Origin: Aphrophora alni
Taxonomy: Eukaryota > Arthropoda > Insecta > Hemiptera > Aphrophoridae
Direction of reading: 5' to 3'
Length of the DNA: 64,000 nt
NCBI GenBank assembly: GCA_963513935.1
Contig: OY740774.1
Span: 91,475,093 to 91,539,092 of the forward strand
The notes beneath the pieces are model-generated. The model saw only the letters and a list, made by a program, of their open reading frames with translations. It was not told the DNA's origin and did not search any database. Shown in pieces: positions 39,210-52,824 of this stretch. Position 1 is the first letter of the stretch; the number at the start of each line of letters is the position of its first letter. The position numbers and the translations under genes are program-made.

Positions 39210-40940
39210 GAATGCAAATAAGATTGTCTGACTGAAGAATTAAAGTAATTAACCTGTAACATATTCATTGAATACACAATTCAGGAGACTACAACGAGCA
39301 ATGTTTTTAAGTTGAGATAGACGGTGATGTTATTATATATATATAATTAGGATTTTGTCTACTAACAAATGTTCAAACAAACGATTTCACACAATCAACT
39401 TCAAAACAAGACCAACCATCTTCAAATCAAATAACACTATTATTTCCACCTGCTCAACTATATCTGTTCGGATGGTTAATCTCAGCTACGTTTATTCGTA
39501 GAATGCCGCAATATCAAAACTTGTTAACTAAGTAGTTATACAATGATGATAGACCTTTATGATAGATCTTAAGGAAAAATGTAACTAAATCACTTAATTC
39601 TGTATTAGTCTTTAAACTGTATAGTATTCACCTGTTCTAAATACAAGCCATTAATGTTGGTAAAATATTTAATAGATGATATTTTAATATATTTTAATAA
39701 GCTAAATTTATCTTGTTAAAAAATCTGTCTTTATCTATAAAAAAATAAAGATAATTTTTAATACATTACTCCGAGGTAAATTATAAGTTTTATAGTTCTA
39801 ACGTTGATATTCTATATCGTACACGTTAGTAATATTAAAACTGCTGTTATACTCTTTTTTGTATACCGATTACTTACTAAAGTATTGATTATAAAAATAC
39901 ATCGATGATAAACCTTACTGAATTTATAAATGAAAACTTGCTTTTAGAAAAAGCAGAAATAACTATCATTAACACTGCTTTGTCTGAGTAATTCTGCCCT
40001 TATCACCTATCTTATTTGTTTTTAGCCTCCTATAATAAAGTAAGTAATGGTTTTCACGATTTACAAAGGAAAATTTAGAATTTTAACATGTTGATGTGTA
40101 TATTGTGTAGTTATTTATTCTACGCTATAGAAAATAATTAATAGCATTGTTATTTTAAGATGACAGTTTAACCATGGCTCAGTTATTTTGTTATATTCAG
40201 GAACTATGATCTTAGTTATAACAAAATTATTAGTTGCGCATTCTGTAACAAAAGCCTTTTATTTAAATTTATATTCGTGTTCATCTTTGTCTTTCTAGAA
40301 TACTCCACTCCATTGTTTTCCTATATCTGTTAGAACATTCAATGAATATATTGTTATGTCATTCCGGAACATAATATTTAATTACAAAGAACGCCTGAAA
40401 TATAGACAATATATAACCACATTCATGTTGAAAAAATATATAAAAATAATGACACACAATAAAGAACCCTTTAAAGTTTGAAGATTCACTAAAGAACAAG
40501 ATTGAAACACAAGGTTAAAACAAGTAACTATAAAAAAATGAAATTTATTAACAATATTCCAGCTTTAAATTTAACTAGTTATTTTCGGGACTAAATCATA
40601 TGGTCTGACTTAGAACATACATACAATAAGAACGATTTCAAAATACTATATTTCTTAGTATTTACACAATGTAAACATTTAACAGTGACCAGAAATATCA
40701 ACGTCTTTTTAAAACCTTTAGATGTTCTAAGAAAGGATGATTACAGATGCATGGATAATCGTCAGAGCTTCAAGTTTACAGGGAAAACGGAGAACTCCAA
40801 TTTAATGGATATAGAAGTAGTACAATTAAGTTGAATGATTTTTTAAAATATATATTTCAGTTTTAGTGATTTGTAATTGCTTTTTCAAAAAATTGACAAT
40901 GTTTATTCAGTACTCATGCTTCATTTTTCAGTTTACATAA
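39210..40940. other. AT-rich intergenic, no gene seen
   Basis: No coding region or repeat recognised. Confidence 0.45.
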
Positions 40941-41038
40941 ATTTTCCGCCACTTCGGAATAGTCCATTCTCTAACTCAAGGGGTGTTTTGCCTTGCAATC
41001 AAGTCCAAGGTCTAATGACATCATTTGCAACATTTCTG

Positions 41039-41060
41039 ATTGGTGGACGGAAATCACGTG
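41039..41060 (-). promoter_or_regulatory. possible promoter elements: CCAAT and CACGTG
   Basis: On the minus strand CCAAT (41043-41039) lies just after a CACGTG E-box palindrome (41060-41055), in a locally GC-richer stretch 40950-41170. A second CACGTG is at 41704-41709. No transcript start is evident; this could be a regulatory region or a transposon end. Confidence 0.2.
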
Positions 41061-41256
41061 ATCATGGACGCGAAGCCTTAGCTACCTTCATGGTCTCTAG
41101 TTAGTATTAGTAATTACCTTTGCATTAGTCGAAGCTAAGTTTTCGCAACTCCGTGCGTACACTTCGTGCCCACGTTACGCTTTTGTGCTATTCAATAAAT
41201 CCCAACTTTAAATGTGTCAAGTGATCTGTGTGTTTAGGAGTAACATTTAACATTAC

Positions 41257-41449
41257 CTGTAGCATCACAAGTGAGACCCTGTGCACTGAGGACGCCAATC
41301 GCCAGGAAGACGCTTGGACATCTCTTCAGAAAAGGTAAAGGACAATTTATGTTACTCAAATCTTTATCACACAGATTGCCTATTATTATGTTAAGTCTTT
41401 GTAATACATAATTTTCTTTTTTAATTTGACAAAGTTCACGCTTCAACAT
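41257..41449 (-). other. possible first coding exon, coiled-coil start, unknown product
   Basis: From ATG at 41449 the minus strand reads MLKRELCQIKKENYVLQRLN and continues for 64 codons to a good donor (ACAG/GTAATG). The start looks like a heptad-type coiled coil. No partner exon was found, and the family is not recognised. It may be part of a transposon-derived gene or a chance frame. Confidence 0.22.
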
Positions 41450-41719
41450 TTGGTCCTCCGGAATAATAACACTTCTCAAAACTCACGCATGTTGCCTTTC
41501 GCCTCTTGACACTTTTTTATGAATCTTCAAAAAATATGGAAACCAAAAGCACGCTTAACTCCTTGTCTCTCAACGGAGATACCTTTTGTGACTCAACTCA
41601 GAGAAGGCTTAAGAGAGAATCTCCTTTCTCTGATCTATATCGGTTCAAAAGAGTTACTCATTCTAGGCAGATATAATAGACTGACCAGCGTGACGAGACT
41701 GACCACGTGATGTGGACTT

Positions 41720-44700
41720 TTTTCCAACGTAGCAATTATGAATAATCTTTATCCAGAGAGATGTAATCATGTTAAATAAACTGGGTTGACCTCTATTTGT
41801 TAGAAGTAATTCGAGTTGATTCGTCTTTGTTTTGGTGAAACTGAGCAATTACACTCGACATAACATAATCGATTATGTAATATATACGATAGTTATACAT
41901 AGTGAACGACCTACATAATAAAAGTATTTACAAACTTCATTACACACAAACGTAAATAAATAAAGAAAAATGAATTAGATATTTGCTAAGAAAAATAAAA
42001 CCGTCCAGATAACATTTTGAGATACAAATACAGGTTTTTAAAGAAACAGACGAGTAATGAAGAATGTAATGATGTAAAGTAAAGTTTTGTTCATTATATT
42101 TCAGTTTCATTCTCGTATGCTATTTCATTATTTATCACTTCCCAGCTTGAATAATTACGCAACTAAGTTGGTAAAACATCTCCAACCTCACATTTTAGTT
42201 TCATTAATCTTATATGTTGAAGTAGATGGTAAAATCATAGATTATCCAAACGTAAAAAAAAAAAAAAAAAAAAAAAAAAACTGGTGTTTTAATATGCGCC
42301 TTCTTTATAAGTTTGTATATTTTAGAAATCTATTCACCATGCCATGTACATGATTCATAAAGGTGGTCTTTCGAACTAGTAAACATGGAATTGATAATAT
42401 AAATATTTAATCAATTAATTTAATTGGTTAATTTAAAATGAATAATGTGTCCATTTAAGATAATATTTAATCACAGTAAACTTTTTGTATCAGTCAGAAT
42501 GTGTCTAAAGATTAAAATAATATGCTTCTGTTTATGCGAACTAGTTTTGATAGTGGAATCGTACACAATTTCTTTCTTTTTTTTAGCAGACAAAGTTTAG
42601 ATAATCTTTATTAAGCTAGACAACACATGTATCGCAGTAAGGCAACAAAACAAGTTGATGAACGCCATCATTTTAATTACCCAGTCATACAATACAAGAA
42701 AAGCAGTTATTGATATCAATAATTATCAATAGTTGATATCTTGTGCCTTGTAGTGAATTGTTTTATTGGTAGGTTAAGGGGTAATAGGATAAGTTTGTTT
42801 GAAACAGTTTTTACAGATTTTCTGGACATCGTAATTGTATATATCACCACCCTATTGGCGATAATCGTACATGGGTCCATCTTAAGGAGTCTCCACTCTT
42901 TTTGCTCAGGTCTGTGTATCGGCCTATAAGCTCTACATATAAGCAAGATGGTAAGCTCATTATGATCTAAGACTTTTATCGGTGGCGCAGGGTTTGTAAC
43001 TGTACAAATATCAAATTTGTTGGAGGTCAGTGTTCAAAATTAAATTTTTGACTATAATTTCGCTATTATAATCGAAATATTGGGTTGAATTGAGTTAGTT
43101 GAATTACGTGTAGAAATTGAAATCTACTCCTTTGTAATTAATTTTAGTGTTATAGTTAAATAACGTCAAAAATGTTTTTAAAACTGTTGAAATGGCTGCC
43201 ATATTAACAATTGTTATTACAATTTTCTGAATTTCACAGTGTATATGAGTATCATTAGTCGCCTATACAAAAATCGACGGACGAAATCGTTATGGCTTAA
43301 ACCATTTTTTCAGTTTCCTGTGGTCATGAAGAGTGAAGATAATTTAAAAAAACATTAAAATATAAATTTTTGACGATTACCAAACCTATTATATACTCAA
43401 TAAACAACAGTTTCACAATTCTTATCAAACTTAGCTTAATTTAGTCAAATGAACTAAAAACCTAGTTATTATATAATCTAATCGTACTTTGGATTCGAGA
43501 TATTTATACTTGTTCATAAAAATTTAATAGTATTTTTATGATAAATTCAAATCTTAGCTTAGGCTCTTTCTTATACAATTTATTATAAACTTCGTCAATA
43601 TCTCATCCGCCTATAAAAAATAATAAAATACTATATTAATTGCGTCAACTAGAATGTAATACAGTATATTTATAATTTTTTACCTTATTGGGTAGGTCCT
43701 TAATAAATTTATAGACTATATATACACAGTATATTAACCTCATTGAATAGCAATCAGAAACGAGATTTCAAAATTAACTTCTCATCAAACACCCGATCAC
43801 CCGTGGAGTAATGAAGAGTCTTCGTTGACTTAATCATAGTTTTGTACAATGAAGAAGGCGTATTATGTTTCCGTTTAATTACAGCTCAGATATTGTATAG
43901 CCATGAGGGGCAATTCTGTCCAGTACAGAATATTTTCTTTTTAAAAAACAAAACAAATTAGTTAGTATAGGGTGTAATTTGAGTTATAAAAATTCCCACA
44001 GAATTGTAAAAAAAAAAAAAAACAAAAAAAAAACTGAATTTATAGCCATGATCGGTGTTTATATTTAGAACGTTTTATTAATCCAACCATAGTGGTGTCA
44101 ATAATCAAGAGCACAGGTGTTTCTCACGGAAGCAAATATTTATACCCATTTCGAAATCTAAATATATTTGAACATAATGTTCATTACTGCTTTGTTATTT
44201 AAATAAATTCTTATAGTGGGTTTGAGAAGAACCTAAAGAACCTCCATAAATATACATTTCACTCGGTGAATGAATAGTTGAAACAATTGTCTATATTTGA
44301 AGCTGTAGTGTTGTTGTTTTGGTCTTTTTTTAAATTTCTGTGTGTTGGGTGTTTTATTAATAAATTCATTGTATTTAAAAAACAATAACTAAACCATATT
44401 TTCTCTTTTTATATATCTATAATGACAATTTATATATATGCTACAACATTACTGATTTTCAATAACCAAAGAAAATAATAAATTTATTGAATTGAATTTA
44501 ATTTAATATGAATATAGGTTTGGTTGTTATCTCCTACATCAGCCAGAATGACCTTTTTATAGTCCAACATTCGTGATATTACAACGTGATGAAAGGAAAG
44601 GAAAGAGTCAATAAAACAACTCGTAGCATATCGTGATAATTAACTTTCTGATTTTACACATTTAAAATTTAAACATATTTATATAATGATTCAAAATGTC

Positions 44701-44748
44701 AACAGTTTAAAACACAGATTATGTACATACGTAAGTACCCAAAAATAA
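41720..44748. other. AT-rich intergenic, no gene seen
   Basis: Contains a run of 27 A at 42254-42280 and an A-rich run at 43999-44033, either of which could mark an old retroposon end. Short frames at 42716-42946 and 42741-42929 are opposite-strand overlaps without protein features. Confidence 0.45.
42254..42280. repeat. poly(A) run
   Basis: 27 consecutive A. It could be a retroposon tail or a slippage tract; no element body was recognised before it. Confidence 0.9.
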
Positions 44749-44754
44749 TTTATT
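44749..44754 (-). terminator. candidate polyadenylation signal of the oxygenase gene
   Basis: AATAAA on the minus strand, 110 bases past the stop codon of the oxygenase gene. Reasonable position, but the hexamer is frequent by chance here. Confidence 0.4.
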
Positions 44755-44863
44755 TTATCAAAATGAAAACTTACAAAATAATTCAATAAAATAATAACTA
44801 TAGTTCCAATATAATATTTATAATAAATAACTCAAGGATGCAGAAAGGGGATAATGGGTGGAC

Positions 44864-47800
44864 TTATTCTTTGACTTGAACATCAGCTGTGTCGAGTCTA
44901 TTTCCAATGTATTCTCCAGCAATTATTTCTTTAACTTCATATCCTGGCAAAGGATGAAGTGGTTTAACAACTGTAGTATTATCAGGAAGGACAAAAAAAC
45001 CCATGCTGTAACGACCGTGGTTTCGGATGTGCTTTTCTTCAGGAACTACTACTCGGTGTAACTGAAATACAAATACCAAAACATAATTTATAAGTTACAA
45101 TCATTGGAGATATTCTGTTTTTGTGTTTTTTTTTTAATTTCGGGACAATGATGAACGAATATTCAAGTTAATGAAAAACACTTACAAATTACACCACATG
45201 ACTAGAAAATATTAGAAATTACAGTGAAGCACGATGACCGTGCGCATACAGAATTGAGGATAAATTTATTCCTCAAAGCGTGTCCTGGGCTTAAAGATTG
45301 GAGCAGACGATCCAAGTTCTTTGTTACACAAGTTAAAACAAAGATAATTTACCTAAAGTTTTGATTGCAACATTTCTGTGCCAATGGTTTAAGTTAATGA
45401 ATACAGTTTTAATAAATAAAAAAACTACGTTTATCTAATTCTGTCCATTGAAAAGATAAAACAATTGCTTCATTATTTAAGTAATTATACTTACAGTAGC
45501 CGGGTACTCTCCTGAACTCCACACTTCCAGCAAGTCTGCGGTGTTTAAAAATATCGCTCCAGGAATGTACCCAACACGCCTCCATTCACCATTTTCTCCA
45601 CAAACCTATAAACGTAAGTAAACAAATCTAAATAAATTTGGTTTAAATGTAACCTCTTCATAAATATTATGATTTTTGTAGAATAAACCCAAACATAGGT
45701 GAACTTGCTGAGACCGATATATTGGAGAATCATTCATAAGTAAATCATTTGATAAGTAAATACGGGTCTGGGAATCCTTAGTAGGTGTTTCATCATCTAG
45801 GTTTGGGTTTGATCCCTCTCATTCATTTTTTTATACAGTCTCTTTTAACAAAATTCTCTTTTCTTCCGACCTTGACGTTATTACAGAATTTGAGGGTCAG
45901 AATTTTTTTGTCGAGAACATGACGAACGAAAGGGATGATTGCCTTCAAGGCAATATTTTAATCTTTTTAAATAAAACAGTGTGACCAATGGGAATAACAT
46001 GGTCAAATAACAAGATAGCTAAGAGATGTAAGAACTGCGATAGTTGAAGTGAGGACCCATTGAGCGAAGCTTTGAGCCCCTAATCCAATTCTTGATAGAT
46101 CGGTTATTTTGGTTGCCCGTCTCCATTAGTCTTAATGATCTAAAAATACCAGTACGTAAAATATATATAATTTATAGAATTTATTTAGTTCAGATCATAG
46201 AATTAAGTAGATTAGTGCTAGAAATTATATAACATTAGCTTAGATAGTTAAGTCCAAGTACAATTACAGGAGTATAAACAAAAGTTCCGACAAAATGTAA
46301 AAAGTTTGGAAACCGCAGAGTTTGCAAAACTAAAACGCGTTCCATTTTCCTGAAAGATATGGAATTCAAGGTTGGTAGGATAACTGTTTAAGACTAAACA
46401 GGGAATGATCGAGGGTCAGTTGTTGGTGGCAGGAGTTGTCGCGGATTAGAGTACCCTAGAGGAAACGACCAGAATAGTTGGGTTCTGCAGGAGAACGATT
46501 GTGGAAGACAAGAACTACAAAGGATAACGATTTAGATCAACACAAGTAAGCAAGCTTCCTGTGCATTTGGTATCTTACATTAACGTCGTATAAATCAACC
46601 AATATGAAGAGAGCTTGATTAAATTTAATTAACTTCTGGTTGCAACAATTATTTTCTCGAGATTAAAGATAATTATAATTAAACCCATGTAATTCTAAAT
46701 AACCAATGTATGGATTTGTTGATGATAGAGATTATAAAAATATATTTTCGTATTGCAAGTATATTTCACTAAACCATTCAATTGTTATTTTATGAACTCG
46801 AACGGCCAATTTAATAACAGTAGATACAGCAAGCCGAAGTCTGTAATAGGTCTAGTGGCTCATGTGATGTAATGGTTGAGATTTATTGGGTTAATAAAAT
46901 CGAGGCTTAATAAGTTACTGTGTTTACACAACTTCATCAATAAATGACTTCAGATGTTGAAGCGTATAGTTATGAGGATGAGATCTACTTGTACTGATGA
47001 TACACAACCCGTCTGATAAACATTTACGAAGATTTGCTTGAAAATATAGGGCTACTTAAAGCTGAGGGATATTACATAACAGGCTTTTAATTCAAACCAT
47101 GTAGACGTTACTGATACATAATAACTAGATTCATCCTCATAAGTGAGAAAAGCAAATAACAAAATAAAGATTTCAAATATAAAAATTTACGATACCTCTA
47201 AGCCTCCCTCTGAATCCTGCATCAGTAAAGTAAATGTCCCATAGTCTGTGTGTTCCCCACAGCGAATAATTCCAGGATGTGGTTCTTCTTCTACTGGAGG
47301 ATAGTACATAATTCTGAGATCGGTATAGCTGTTAAGATGGTTCCATATATCCTTATGACCATTTACTAGGATTCCTGAATTGTCATCTACAAACAAATAT
47401 ATAATTTGTTTAGTTTAATTATGATACTTACCTATCCCTATCGACTCTTACACAGGTTCATTAATATGGTAACTCTGCATAATGCTCCGTAATGTTATTA
47501 GATATACGATAACATGTTTAAAACTGTCTCCATTTTGACAATTTTAGTTACATATATTGCATTTCGATAGGAATGAGCAAATTATAGTCTTTGTACCAAA
47601 TTTCAAAAACATTTTCTTAATTATAATTTTAAACAACAGGGTTGATATCATTGTTATTTTTTTAAAATGTGTACTGTAATGATAAAAACATACGAAAACA
47701 CAGCTAAAACAAATAAATATGAACTCGGTAGTATCTGTATAAACATATTGATTCTTTTATCGTGGACACTATTGTTATACCGTAAACTAATATCTGGTTA

Positions 47801-50800
47801 AAAACTTTATATGTTATGAAGTTGTTACTTTTTCCTATAACTTAAAAATCTCTTTCGCAAACATTTACTAATTATCGATTTTTTTATTATATGTACCAAA
47901 TTTAGTTTCTTATGGGCACACCGATTACAGTATATCCGTAAATAACATTTAAAACACTTTTATTCTTTGTTATATTTTGATAAAACTATTATATTACTTC
48001 GTTTAGGAGTATTGGACGCTTAAAGATTCGAAAATTTGATGTTTGAATCATTTTCAGTAGGCGATTTTTCATACTAACCATGTTGAATTAGAATAAAAAT
48101 TTAAGTAGCCACAGTCTAACATGTTTGAATACAAATAGAGAAACAAATTGAAGCAACAAATAAAACCTTGGTAGAATCTAATGTAGGCTAAGTGAAGTAG
48201 TAGGCCTAGTATAGAATAAGCTAAATAAAGAATTACTGTAAATATCATGAGAAAAAATATTTTTTACAATTAAATGCGGTAAAAATATAATTTATAATTT
48301 ATACTATATAATTTATAAGGAACTGAATAAGGTATTACTGGTCATCAGAAAACAGTAGTTAAAATATCTGTGTTTAACAATTAAGTTGGCAATACTGTAG
48401 TACATCAGCAAACACATGTTATTTGCAGTAAATAGCATGTATAGTTGACTTTTTATCTCAGCGACAATGAAAGATAAAGGAAATGATTGTGGTAAAAAAA
48501 TAAATTTTCATAAAGAGAAACTATAATTATTTTTTGGTCGAACGGTTAACTTTTTCACTTATAATTAGCGTATGATATGGAAGTAGTGAATTAGACCATT
48601 TTTACATATTGATGTAAATTATTTGCGTAAAGACTAAAAATAAAATAAAAAAACACTGGGCAATTCCTACACTAACGCAACACTAACGCTGCGGAATTCC
48701 ATAATTTAGGATAAATTTGTTCTGAAAATAAATTTTCAATCTGAATCGTTTGTTTATAAATAATTTAGTCTGTCATGTATGAAGTAATGTATAAGAATGG
48801 TGAGTGTATGACATAACATTTAACACAGTATCTGTTTACGTAATATCATTAACAGGATTAACAATGAGGAATAACGCAATCAATAAATGTTCCAATTATT
48901 TTTGGCTGTAAAAATAATCAAAGTATAATAATTAATTAAATTAAATTGTTAACATTTTTTTCCTAAAGTAACTAGTAACTAGAAAAAAAAATTGATTAGG
49001 TAAAGGTAGTGACTTTTAAATGCATTTTTTTTAAATACTAGAATTATGGCTTATAATAGAAAAATATACTATAGTACGTTATAATCTTTTCATTTGCAAT
49101 TTACATTAAATTATTTTACTACAAGTCATACCTTATAGATTATAATCAGTTTGTTTAACTCTATGCAGATAGGTAATAGTTCTATTGCAATTTAAAGTAC
49201 TATTATCATTTTAATGTTAAAAGATCTAAATTTTTGTTTAGATTTATATAACTCAGTTGCACTTACTCAGACCAATAGCAAAAAGCTGCAGAAGTAAATT
49301 TGTTATTCGTAAGAGTTTTATAGATAAATTTTTAACACATTGAGTATATTCAGGTATTTCCTCTGTTGGAAAATCACGATCTTTCCCAATAATATTAAAT
49401 GATTCACGAATTTCAAACTGATTTTTCCCGTAAAATCTGAAAATAAATTATAGAACATATGAATTTATAATTTAAAAAACAAAAAATCTTTACCTTTTAA
49501 AATATATTCCGAAAATATTTTCCCATTCCACAGGTAAAAATAAATGCTTTTAACTATAAATACGAATATCTTTACTATACCATATAGCCAGTGATTTTTA
49601 AAATATTAAACGATAGGTTTCAAACACAAACCTCATTTTAAAGGTCTTTTAAAAATAAGAATAATGGCGCAAACTAGAGGTCTCTAAGTTCATCTTACCC
49701 TACATAGCGACCAATCGAATTGTGAATTTTACGTTAATAATTACACAGGAAATGTTACGAAATGTACAACAAGTTTTTGAGTCCAAAATCTTTCTACAAA
49801 GAAGTAAATGATAGCCATTTCGAGAACTTAATCTGAGCTAAAAAAAAACAAGGTAAGGCTCTTACCACCATTTTACCAACATAGTGCAGTTTGTAATGTA
49901 ATAAAAACAACCGGAGTTTGAAGGTTAACATTCACCATTCGATTGGTCGCTATGTTGGCTAGGATAAACTTAAAGACCTCTAGTTTGCGCCATTATACTT
50001 ATATTTAAAAGACCATTAAAATTAGGTATCACTCAATAGGGGTTGATATTTAAACCCATTTTGGGGGTAAAAGTTGAAAATTTTGATACTTCAAAAAACT
50101 CCTCCTTTGTTTGTCTAAACATTACCTAAAGCAAATCCGTCTATTTCCATTAATAAAAAAAATAATAGGGGGTGTGACTTTTAGGACACTTGGTATAAGT
50201 CTTAGAATATTTTAACCTGTATTAAAAAATAAAATATTGGTTATTGGAAAAAAAAAGTAGCTATGATTTAATATTAAAGAGAAGCTCTGAGCAAAAGAAA
50301 ATAGCTTAATTTTTAATTAAATTGGAAAAAATACATAATGGAATGATAAAGTATTACATATAGCGTACTAAATGTTGTTGTAATAAAATTATTTCTTATA
50401 TAAATGTTTTCAAATTTGCTTACTGTTCAGAATTGCGAGGCATATAGCCATGAAGGTTTTTTCTTTGTTGGCTTTTGTATTCTTCTTTTATCACATCGGG
50501 TAGAGCTAAGAATCTTTCCAGTATAGTATACATGTTCCTCGCCTGTAAATAATAATACCACATTGCCAAAGCTAACAGAAAAAACACAATAAATGAAACA
50601 TTTAAAAGTAAAATTTATAGAATGATTGAAACACATACTTTATTATTATTAAAAATGAAAAATAACCTGCAGTTATTGAAGGAGATTTTTTTTATACTGA
50701 TTGATGATGCTTGAAAACAGTATTTAAGCCTCATATGTTAAATAATATTTGAAGCTTGGAAAATAGTATTTTATACAAATTACACATTATATGTTGAAAC

Positions 50801-52481
50801 AAACTAATTAAAAATAGTATAATAATAATGTAATTGAAATAAGCAAATGCAATTATGTAATATAAATTAAAAGCTGTAAAATAAAATTACGGAATATATT
50901 ATGTAGTTGCTAGGAATTACGTTAGATTCATAAGTTGTGTTAATGTGATATTACTCATTTCAGACAATAAGCCAATGTAAGTTATGGATAAATAGCTCGT
51001 AGATTGCGTTTTATAGGGTTAACTTTTATGTTATTTAGAACTGAGAATAATGTTTAATTTGAAATGTGTTAGTAAGAAGCACGTTATAAATAAAATCTCT
51101 AAATCGAAGACCAAGTTATACGTTTAAAATACAGGACTGTAAGAAGTCGGCTGTCGTATTGAGATAATCTCTAAATAACTGTTACCTATACACTTAAAGT
51201 AATAATGTAATTATTTATTCCTTAAAATGAAAATTTTATCTAAAAGTTAATAACTACCTCTTCTTCATAGATATCATGGTTTATCAGATAAACCACTCTT
51301 CTGTGAGAAAACGCATCTTTAAGTTCATGAGCTATTTTTAAAACTTCTTTGCATTTTTCTAGAGGAATAGTGGCATTTTCCGTAGCATTTTCTGTAAAAC
51401 ATAAAAAAGCAATTTCTTACAAATTAATATTTTTGTCCATACTGTACAGACATGATAAACTTTTCACGTTTACCTATTTCATATCTTTAATATTATTTGT
51501 AAAAAAATGTTGTACATATTTTGTTATGATACAGTTAATTAATCAGTTCTGTCAATTCGTTTAAAACATCCAAATTAGGTTTATTTCGGGATGTATACGT
51601 AACTTATTTATTAAAGGACAAATTAAATTTGACAGATTTCCAATCATAAACATTGGGATTTAATGTTGTAACCTTTGTACATTATATTGATAATGTATAC
51701 TCTTTCCATAGGGTAGGAATTAGATATTCTGTGATTCACTCATAAATACGTAAACGAAATTTACAAACACAACAAATTTATTAATTACAAAATATTAGGT
51801 AATTATTGAAAGTACTGAATATATATTATATTCGTAGAGTTTATATAATGTTAGATAACACACAGCTCATGTGCACACGCTTCGTTTTACAGTTTTTAAG
51901 AGTAAAAAAAAGTAAAAATTATAATGCTATAAAATCATATAATAGTTTAAAATAATCAAATATAGGTTAGAACCTACAAACCATTTTCTTATAGAAAAAT
52001 GTGTTATGAAACCACATTTGAAAGTTGTAAGTTCTGTAATAATATTTTAAAGGTAAGCCATATTAAAAATAAATTTTGATCCATTTAGAAAAAAGTTAAA
52101 ATGCAATAACGACAGATTAAAACAAAATTCGCTGACAGTAAATTATCTAAATTGTATAAAATTTCACTAATTCGATTTTAAAACTATGATAAAGTGCACT
52201 TCTTGTTGTCTTTTCATTTTCCTGTTTTTGTTATCCGAAAAAAAAAATGAAATACAGATCATGTGCAACTCTGATCAATTTCACAGATGAGTTGTACTTA
52301 TATAAAAAACACAAATACTCAAAGCAAAAAAATATGATTTGGGGAAAAAATTACATTTAAAGATCAATACAATTCAATAAACTACAAATTTCTTATATAC
52401 TACCAAAACAAAATACTAACCGATTTTACTGAAATCAATTATAGTAACTTCATTTGTCTCCAACAATGTAAGTCCACCCAT
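44864..52481 (-). CDS. 2-oxoglutarate/Fe(II)-dependent oxygenase, isopenicillin-N-synthase-like, seven exons
   Basis: Coding exons on the minus strand: 52481-52421, 51391-51258, 50542-50424, 49436-49267, 47386-47196, 45605-45495, 45061-44864. They total 984 bases, 327 residues plus TAA. Every intron is GT-AG and all phases close without a frame break. The start ATG lies in ACCATGG, a strong Kozak context. Residues 1-120 form the N-terminal dioxygenase region (IIDFSKI; VVYLINHDIY; EIRESFNI). The C-terminal catalytic double-stranded beta-helix has LRIMYYPP, the iron ligands H207-T-D209 (GEHTDYGTFTLL) and H264 (LHRVVVP), and the 2-oxoglutarate motif R279-Y-S281. IPGAIFLNTADLLEVW is also typical. 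The length is normal for the family. Members are soluble oxidoreductases that hydroxylate, desaturate or cyclise small molecules; the substrate cannot be read from the sequence. Intron 3 holds a foldback element and intron 5 a SINE-like copy. It appears intact and functional. Confidence 0.93.
45761..45950 (+). repeat. tRNA-derived-SINE-like repeat, copy 4, in oxygenase intron 5
   Basis: Head TACGGGTCTGGGAATCCTTA, B-box-like GGTTTGATCCC at 45806-45816, then TCATTCATTTTTTTATACAG, CCGACCTTGACG and GTCGAGAACATGACG blocks in the family order. It is antisense to the gene. Confidence 0.55.
49642..50015. mobile_element. 374-bp foldback/MITE with TTAA target duplication, in oxygenase intron 3
   Basis: The left end GGTCTTTTAAAAATAAGAAT and about 90 following bases are repeated in inverse at the right end with some 10 percent differences, including AATGGCGCAAACTAGAGGTC and ACATAGCGACCAATCGAAT. 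TTAA flanks both sides (49638-49641 and 50016-50019). TTAA duplications are typical of piggyBac and Kolobok families. No coding sequence. Confidence 0.75.
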
Positions 52482-52824
52482 GGTAGTATAAGCCTAGTGT
52501 TTGACTAACACAAATGTTGCATATGCAAACATCACAAAATACTAGGTCATAACCTTGTAGATTTCAAAAACAATGATAATGAATTCTAATTTAGTAGTGG
52601 GAGGTGTGACTCCATAATTGTGCAACACTTCTTTAATCCAATATCATTATTTACTATTATAGGTATTTTCTACTCTAACAATACATTTTAAACGATAAAA
52701 ATAAACATTAAAATATGTTTAATCGTTTTAAGTTAGTCATCGTACTTTATTTTATAGTCAGTTCAATTTCTTACACAAGCAATATAGATTTTCATTACTG
52801 TGAAAATTTTGAAAAAAATATTAA

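Noticed and set aside
44858..45061. Plus-strand open frame opposite the last oxygenase exon
   Set aside because: It is the antisense shadow of the real exon, which carries the catalytic His and Arg-x-Ser.
45545..45733. Minus-strand open frame crossing an oxygenase exon boundary
   Set aside because: It reads a different frame through exon 6 and into the intron; the spliced frame with IPGAIFLNTADLLEVW is the coding one.
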